A DNA stretch of 64,000 nt from Falcatimonas sp. MSJ-15 (lineage in GTDB: Bacteria; Bacillota; Clostridia; Lachnospirales; Lachnospiraceae), in the NCBI RefSeq assembly GCF_018918265.1, contig NZ_JAHLQC010000007.1, positions 62,001-126,000 of the forward strand. The letters run 5' to 3'. The notes under the pieces are model-generated. The model had not been told where the DNA came from, did no database searches, and saw nothing but the letters and a program-made list of their open reading frames with translations. Below are positions 60,009-64,000 of this stretch, one piece after another. Numbering within the stretch: position 1 is the first letter of the stretch; each line of letters begins with the position of its first letter. Position numbers and translations under genes: made by a program.

Positions 60009-60973
60009 TATATATGACAGATACGAAAGAAGATATCGGAGTATTAAGTGATTATACACTAGACCTTGCTTATGGTGCAGATGAGAACGATTTTGAGTTA
60101 ACTACTTCAATTAATTCAAAGCTTATGCATCCCGGTTATATAATTTATATTGAGGGTACAGAGTACGGTGGAATTATTGATAGTATTGAAGTGGATACCA
60201 AAAATGAGTTACTTATATATCGTGGTCGTACATGGCACGGTATTCTTAATGCTAAGGTTATATCACCACCTGATGGACAAGATTATCTGATAGTAAATGG
60301 AGAACTTAACAGTATTATAGGGTTATTAATATCTGAAATGTCACTCAACACATTATTTACTGCTGCTACAGCGGATAGTGGTATTACAGTAACCAATTAT
60401 AAAATCCCAAGGTATATCAAAGGGTACACAGCATTAAAAAAGTTAGTTAAGTTGAAAAATTGTAAGTTATTAATCACATTCAAAAATGGTATGGTTATGT
60501 TATCAGCTGATAAAATTACAGATTATAGTAAAATAGGGCAAATAGATAATGACATGGTTAATTTTGATATTACAAAATATTATAAACCAATTAATCATGT
60601 AATATGCCTGGGAGCTGGTCAGTTAAAAGATAGAAAAGTATTACATGTATACAGCGATGCAGATGGTAATTACAGTGAAACAGAGCAGACATTCACAGGT
60701 CTTGATGAAGTTATGGATGTGTATGAAGACACCAATGCAGAAGATGATAGTGATTTAATTGATGGTGGAAAACAGATAATACAGGATAGCAGAACACAAA
60801 ATGCAATGGATGTCACATTTGACGCAATTAATGGACAGTATGATATTGGTGATATTGTTGAAGCAAAAGAGAATGTAACAGGTCTTACGGTTAAAGAGTA
60901 TATAACCAAGAAGATAGTTAAAATTGAAGATGACACAGTAAAAATAACATACGAGGTAGGTGGTACAGAATGA
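59999..60973 (+). CDS. Tail-associated hub protein (gp37/XkdQ-like)
   Basis: Protein of 324 residues from a GTG start, overlapping Dit by 10 bp. N-terminal part (DLIYMTDTKEDIGVLSDYTLDLAYG...) and GGIIDSIEVDTKNELLIYRGRTWHGIL match ReqiPepy6 Gp37-like hub proteins. The C terminus (GQYDIGDIVEAKENVTGLTVKEYI) is the conserved beta-barrel. No peptidase tail is attached, unlike longer Tal proteins. Confidence 0.82.
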   Translation: MDLIYMTDTKEDIGVLSDYTLDLAYGADENDFELTTSINSKLMHPGYIIYIEGTEYGGIIDSIEVDTKNELLIYRGRTWHGILNAKVISPPDGQDYLIVNGELNSIIGLLISEMSLNTLFTAATADSGITVTNYKIPRYIKGYTALKKLVKLKNCKLLITFKNGMVMLSADKITDYSKIGQIDNDMVNFDITKYYKPINHVICLGAGQLKDRKVLHVYSDADGNYSETEQTFTGLDEVMDVYEDTNAEDDSDLIDGGKQIIQDSRTQNAMDVTFDAINGQYDIGDIVEAKENVTGLTVKEYITKKIVKIEDDTVKITYEVGGTE

Positions 60974-61857
60974 TTACACTTGTAACAGGATATGCAGGAG
61001 CACAGCATATAACATCAGATGATGCAGGTAGTTTTAACGCTGCTATGATGGGCAATGGTGAATTTGTGATGGACAGAGGTAATAAATTCACTGCTACAAT
61101 TGAGGATAACAATATTATAAAAATCGCAGATGGGGATATTCTGATGCAGGGACGTCACATCAGAATAAAACCGGATGACTATGAGGAACTTGATATTGAA
61201 GAGGGTATAACAGGTTGTAAACGTCAGGATTTAATTGTTGTTACATATGAGAAGAATGAAGTAACATCAGTAGAAACGGCTAAGCTTGAAGTATTAACCG
61301 GTATACCTGTAGCAGATGGTAGTGAGATGGATCCTGAATATGAAACAGGTGATTTATTAGCAGGAGCAATTAAAAATCAGATGCCACTTTATAGAGTGAA
61401 TATTGACGGACTTACAATCAAATCAATTGACGCACTATTTAAGACTACATCGAATTTTAAGAATATATCTGACAGTCTTAATAAGCAAGTTGCAGATGAA
61501 AAAGCGAAGTGGAACCTGCAGGTAAATACAGCAATCACAAATTATGAAAAACAATTTAATGATGCTTATGAAGAGATTACAGATAAGAACATACTTGTTT
61601 CATTAGACAACAGGGAAGTATCAATACATAACATAGTTATTGCTACTTCCGATTGGAACAGTGGTTCATATACAATAACATCATCATACATTAAGCAGAA
61701 TAGTATAATAGATGTTTATTATGCATCTGGTACTGAGATTACACCAGCTTATACCCAAGCAGATGGAAAATTAACAATAACAGTCGAAACAGTACCTGCA
61801 GTAGATATCACAATAGATGCTATATTAATAGTTAACTCAAAGGTGGTGAGTGAATAA
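60970..61857 (+). CDS. Baseplate upper/receptor-complex protein
   Basis: Protein of 295 residues, 4-bp overlap with the hub gene. N-terminal TGYAGAQHITSDDAGSFNAAMMGNGEFV is a frequent opening of Clostridia siphovirus baseplate proteins; a middle beta domain and helix (VADEKAKWNLQVNTAITNYEKQFNDAYEEI) lead into a C-terminal beta domain (about 205-295). Probably links the hub to the receptor-binding protein. Family name not certain. Confidence 0.75.
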   Translation: MITLVTGYAGAQHITSDDAGSFNAAMMGNGEFVMDRGNKFTATIEDNNIIKIADGDILMQGRHIRIKPDDYEELDIEEGITGCKRQDLIVVTYEKNEVTSVETAKLEVLTGIPVADGSEMDPEYETGDLLAGAIKNQMPLYRVNIDGLTIKSIDALFKTTSNFKNISDSLNKQVADEKAKWNLQVNTAITNYEKQFNDAYEEITDKNILVSLDNREVSIHNIVIATSDWNSGSYTITSSYIKQNSIIDVYYASGTEITPAYTQADGKLTITVETVPAVDITIDAILIVNSKVVSE

Positions 61858-63215
61858 TGGCAGTTAGGGATAACTTAGGTGGTGGATTGAATATTGAAAA
61901 TCCGACACGAATAACAACATGGAGTGCAAAAACAGATATGAAGAAGAACACTATAGTTGAAGCAGTGTCAGATGGTACAAGTTTCGGTAATTCACTCACA
62001 TCACAAACATTAACAGGGTACTTGTATACACCTGTTAGAAATGTAAGTGCATATCATCCATATATGTACAGACATTATAGGGATACTACTGACTTAACCA
62101 AATTAATTATAGAGTATGGTTATTTAGATAGTGATTGCGTTTTTCATGTAACTGCTTCATCAGTGATTGAAAACGCACATGCGTCATCGTCAGGCGGTTA
62201 TATTACACCTAAACTGTATAAACTTTATGGTAATTATTATGTTTACACATATTCAAAAACAACAGCTGTGTTTGAAGTTATGATATTACAGGAAAATACA
62301 TCAACACATACATTTACAGCAGTATCGACATTAACTGAACTATCACGATACAACTATGAATCATACGGAAGTTCCACGTTACTGAGTGCAAGTTATGTAA
62401 GTTATACATCTAATGTGTTAACATTTGTATTACAAGTCTTATGTACAACAAGTTCATCATTTTTATATTATTATCAATACACATTCACTTACAATACATC
62501 AACCAAAGTACTTGCATGGTCTTCAGTAGCAACAGATACTAAAGATACCAGTAGTAGTACATATGTCTCATCGTATACTGATTTTGACGGTACATTATAT
62601 AATGTCGTATGGAATGCAAGTAACTGTTCATTACATGTTATGAAGGGGTCTGGTGGTACGCATCATAATAATTTAATAACACTTACATCCTCAGGTAGTA
62701 ATGCACCTAGTTTAAGTATGAAATCAAGATTTATGAATGGCTTTTTATATGCATATACGACTTCATCGAGAAGTTATTTTTCGGCCGGTGGATTTTCATA
62801 TACCGCAGGTGGTTCAGCACCGGTTATGTATCCATATAGCACGGATGCTGCAATAAACACATCGACGGCAGGTACCAATAATCGTTATGAAGCGAGAATG
62901 TCAAGTAGTTCTACAGTTCTAACTAATTTTAAATCACCACCTTATAATTCAATACAACCCGGTTATGATTATACTGTTAAAACTGCTCCAACGAGTATGA
63001 TTGGTAAAAATATTATATTGGCGATTGCAAATGATCCGTCATGCTCTAAATACAGAATAATAGCATTTGATAATAACACTAATGTTATTTATAAGAGTGG
63101 ATTAAATACTGGTGTTCAGGTATCGCAAGTTGGACACACTACTGCAGGTGGTTCTGTCGGTATATTAAAGAGTGCTGCGAGTGCTAATAGTAATGCAAAA
63201 GTAGATTTTATATAG
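61857..63215 (+). CDS. Putative receptor-binding tail protein
   Basis: Protein of 452 residues, 1-bp overlap with the preceding gene. Very rich in Ser, Thr and Tyr with beta-strand alternation (FTYNTSTKVLAWSSVATDTK). This composition fits a beta-propeller or beta-helix host-recognition fibre. No catalytic motif was seen. The exact fold and receptor are unknown. It is the likely host-range determinant. Confidence 0.7.
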   Translation: MAVRDNLGGGLNIENPTRITTWSAKTDMKKNTIVEAVSDGTSFGNSLTSQTLTGYLYTPVRNVSAYHPYMYRHYRDTTDLTKLIIEYGYLDSDCVFHVTASSVIENAHASSSGGYITPKLYKLYGNYYVYTYSKTTAVFEVMILQENTSTHTFTAVSTLTELSRYNYESYGSSTLLSASYVSYTSNVLTFVLQVLCTTSSSFLYYYQYTFTYNTSTKVLAWSSVATDTKDTSSSTYVSSYTDFDGTLYNVVWNASNCSLHVMKGSGGTHHNNLITLTSSGSNAPSLSMKSRFMNGFLYAYTTSSRSYFSAGGFSYTAGGSAPVMYPYSTDAAINTSTAGTNNRYEARMSSSSTVLTNFKSPPYNSIQPGYDYTVKTAPTSMIGKNIILAIANDPSCSKYRIIAFDNNTNVIYKSGLNTGVQVSQVGHTTAGGSVGILKSAASANSNAKVDFI

Positions 63216-63230
63216 AGGAGTGATGTAAAA

Positions 63231-63569
63231 ATGTTTTTAATAACAAATGGAAATGATGTGATTTATTATATTACATCAAGTTGTAACAAGGAATCAGATG
63301 GCAGTTATATAATTGATAATGGTATATTAAGAGTATTAGTACCGGAGAGTTTTATAGTGCATGAAGTGGATTCGCTGAAGGATGACATTGAGCCATACAA
63401 GCACTGTTACAGTGAGTCTAAAGGATTCTATGCAAATTCAGATTATGTAGAGCCTGTACCAGAGCCTACTATGGCAGATTTACAGGAACAGATAGCAGAG
63501 CTATCGGCAAACTTAGACTATATGTCAATGGTTGCTAGTGTAGATTTACCAAACAGTGAGGAGGAATAG
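63231..63569 (+). CDS. Small tail protein with C-terminal coiled coil
   Basis: Protein of 112 residues. Beta-rich N-terminal half (TNGNDVIYYITSSCNKESDGSY) and a short coiled coil (TMADLQEQIAELSANLDYMSMVA). Such proteins often precede XkdX in siphovirus operons. Strong AGAGGAGTGATG site. Function unknown, perhaps a fibre chaperone or tip. Confidence 0.7.
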   Translation: MFLITNGNDVIYYITSSCNKESDGSYIIDNGILRVLVPESFIVHEVDSLKDDIEPYKHCYSESKGFYANSDYVEPVPEPTMADLQEQIAELSANLDYMSMVASVDLPNSEEE

Positions 63570-63571
63570 AC

Positions 63572-63712
63572 ATGAGTAAAAAGTACAATAAAGTGAAAAA
63601 TTACTATGACAAAGGTTATTGGAATAAAAAGATGGTGTATAACGCAGTGGGTCGCTGGATTACAGCTGACGAATACAAAGAGATTACAGGTGAAGAATAC
63701 ACAAGTAAATAA
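63572..63712 (+). CDS. XkdX family protein
   Basis: Protein of 46 residues with the XkdX pattern: KVKNYYDKGYWNKKMVYNAVGRW and ITADEYKEITGEEY. It lies between tail genes and the lysis module as in PBSX-like phages. Role unknown. GGAGGAATAGAC precedes the ATG. Confidence 0.85.
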   Translation: MSKKYNKVKNYYDKGYWNKKMVYNAVGRWITADEYKEITGEEYTSK

Positions 63713-63714
63713 TG

Positions 63715-63749
63715 TAAAAAAGGGTGGCATAAACATGTCACCTTTTTTA
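63715..63749 (+). terminator. Terminator between tail and lysis genes
   Basis: GGTGGCAT / ATGTCACC stem flanked by A and T runs, just after XkdX. Confidence 0.88.
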
Positions 63750-63772
63750 ATAAAATTAAGGGAGATGTGAGG

Positions 63773-64000
63773 ATGGAAACTATCATATCATCAGCAATAA
63801 CAGGTGGACTTGCGTTAGTTGGTATTATATTAACCAATTTATCAAGTAACAAAAAAATTGAGCAACAACTCGACAAAGCACAGGCAGTAACTGATTGTAA
63901 AATTGACACATTAACAAGAGAAGTTCGTGAACATAACAATTTTGCGAAACGAATGCCTGTTGTTGAGGAGCAGATTAAAGTAATTAATCACAGAATATCA
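63773..64000 (+). CDS. XhlA-like lysis-module membrane protein (cut by window edge)
   Basis: First 76 residues. N-terminal membrane helix (IISSAITGGLALVGIILT), then a charged coiled-coil segment (NKKIEQQLDKAQAVTDCKIDTLTREVREHNNFAKRMPVVEEQIKVI) ending at the window edge. This matches holin-associated XhlA-like proteins seen next to phage endolysins. The holin and endolysin should follow outside the window. Confidence 0.75.
   Translation, partial: METIISSAITGGLALVGIILTNLSSNKKIEQQLDKAQAVTDCKIDTLTREVREHNNFAKRMPVVEEQIKVINHRIS

Noticed and set aside
29356..64000. Diversity-generating retroelement or reverse transcriptase tied to the tail fibre
   Set aside because: No reverse-transcriptase motif and no template/variable repeat pair were found near 61857-63215 within the window.

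Overview
The window looks like the chromosome of an AT-rich, low-GC Gram-positive anaerobe of the class Clostridia, most likely a Lachnospiraceae member. The grounds are strong AGGAGG-type ribosome binding sites, a CIRCE/HrcA operator, a DUF5721-like gene, a DegV protein, a VanRS-like two-component pair, a NifU-like plus GGGtGRT pair, and a cobalamin methionine synthase whose reactivation domain is a separate gene. Genus and species cannot be fixed from the sequence alone.

Host part (1 to about 29180): the start of a signal peptidase I gene; htpG with a perfect CIRCE operator; a DUF5721-like gene; an M18 aminopeptidase; DegV; pdxST (pyridoxal phosphate synthase); a DHH phosphoesterase; a YtrA-like GntR/ABC transporter operon (9239-12430) whose two ATPases have complementary defects; tRNA-Thr(CGU); a PH-domain protein; asd; galM; the MetH reactivation protein and metH; an AAA ATPase; topB; glmS; a left-handed beta-helix sugar-nucleotide enzyme; a response regulator and histidine kinase; and the highly expressed-looking NifU-like/GGGtGRT operon ending in a strong terminator.

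Prophage part (about 29200 to beyond 64000): a siphovirus-type prophage sits directly behind that terminator. Its integrase points outward to the left end and has five arm-site-like repeats beside it. Next come an ImmA-like peptidase and CI-like repressor facing a Cro-like regulator, with operators inside the spacers of two textbook divergent promoters. A regulatory/accessory block follows (Bro-like antirepressor, pentapeptide-like protein) with repeated 5' leader elements. The replication/recombination module holds an SNF2 helicase, VRR-NUC nuclease, HD protein, AAA protein, DUF669, a family B DNA polymerase, a possible clamp-like protein, and a primase-helicase. A RinA/sigma-like activator gene is followed by two tandem activator-box promoters and a leader terminator, then the late operon: terminases, portal, a head protein fused to an ADP-ribosyltransferase-like domain, a small-gene cassette, scaffold, capsid, connectors, tail tube, chaperones with a -1 frameshift site, tape measure, baseplate, fibre, XkdX and an XhlA-like lysis protein. 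The right attachment site and the endolysin lie beyond the window.

The least explained items are: two arrays of the GTGTAAT heptamer 14 kb apart; the duplicated 150-bp leader with CCATAATA hairpins; the head/ART fusion followed by a small gene with an A7 frameshift; and late-operon control, where a terminator lies directly after the late promoter and more lie inside the operon.
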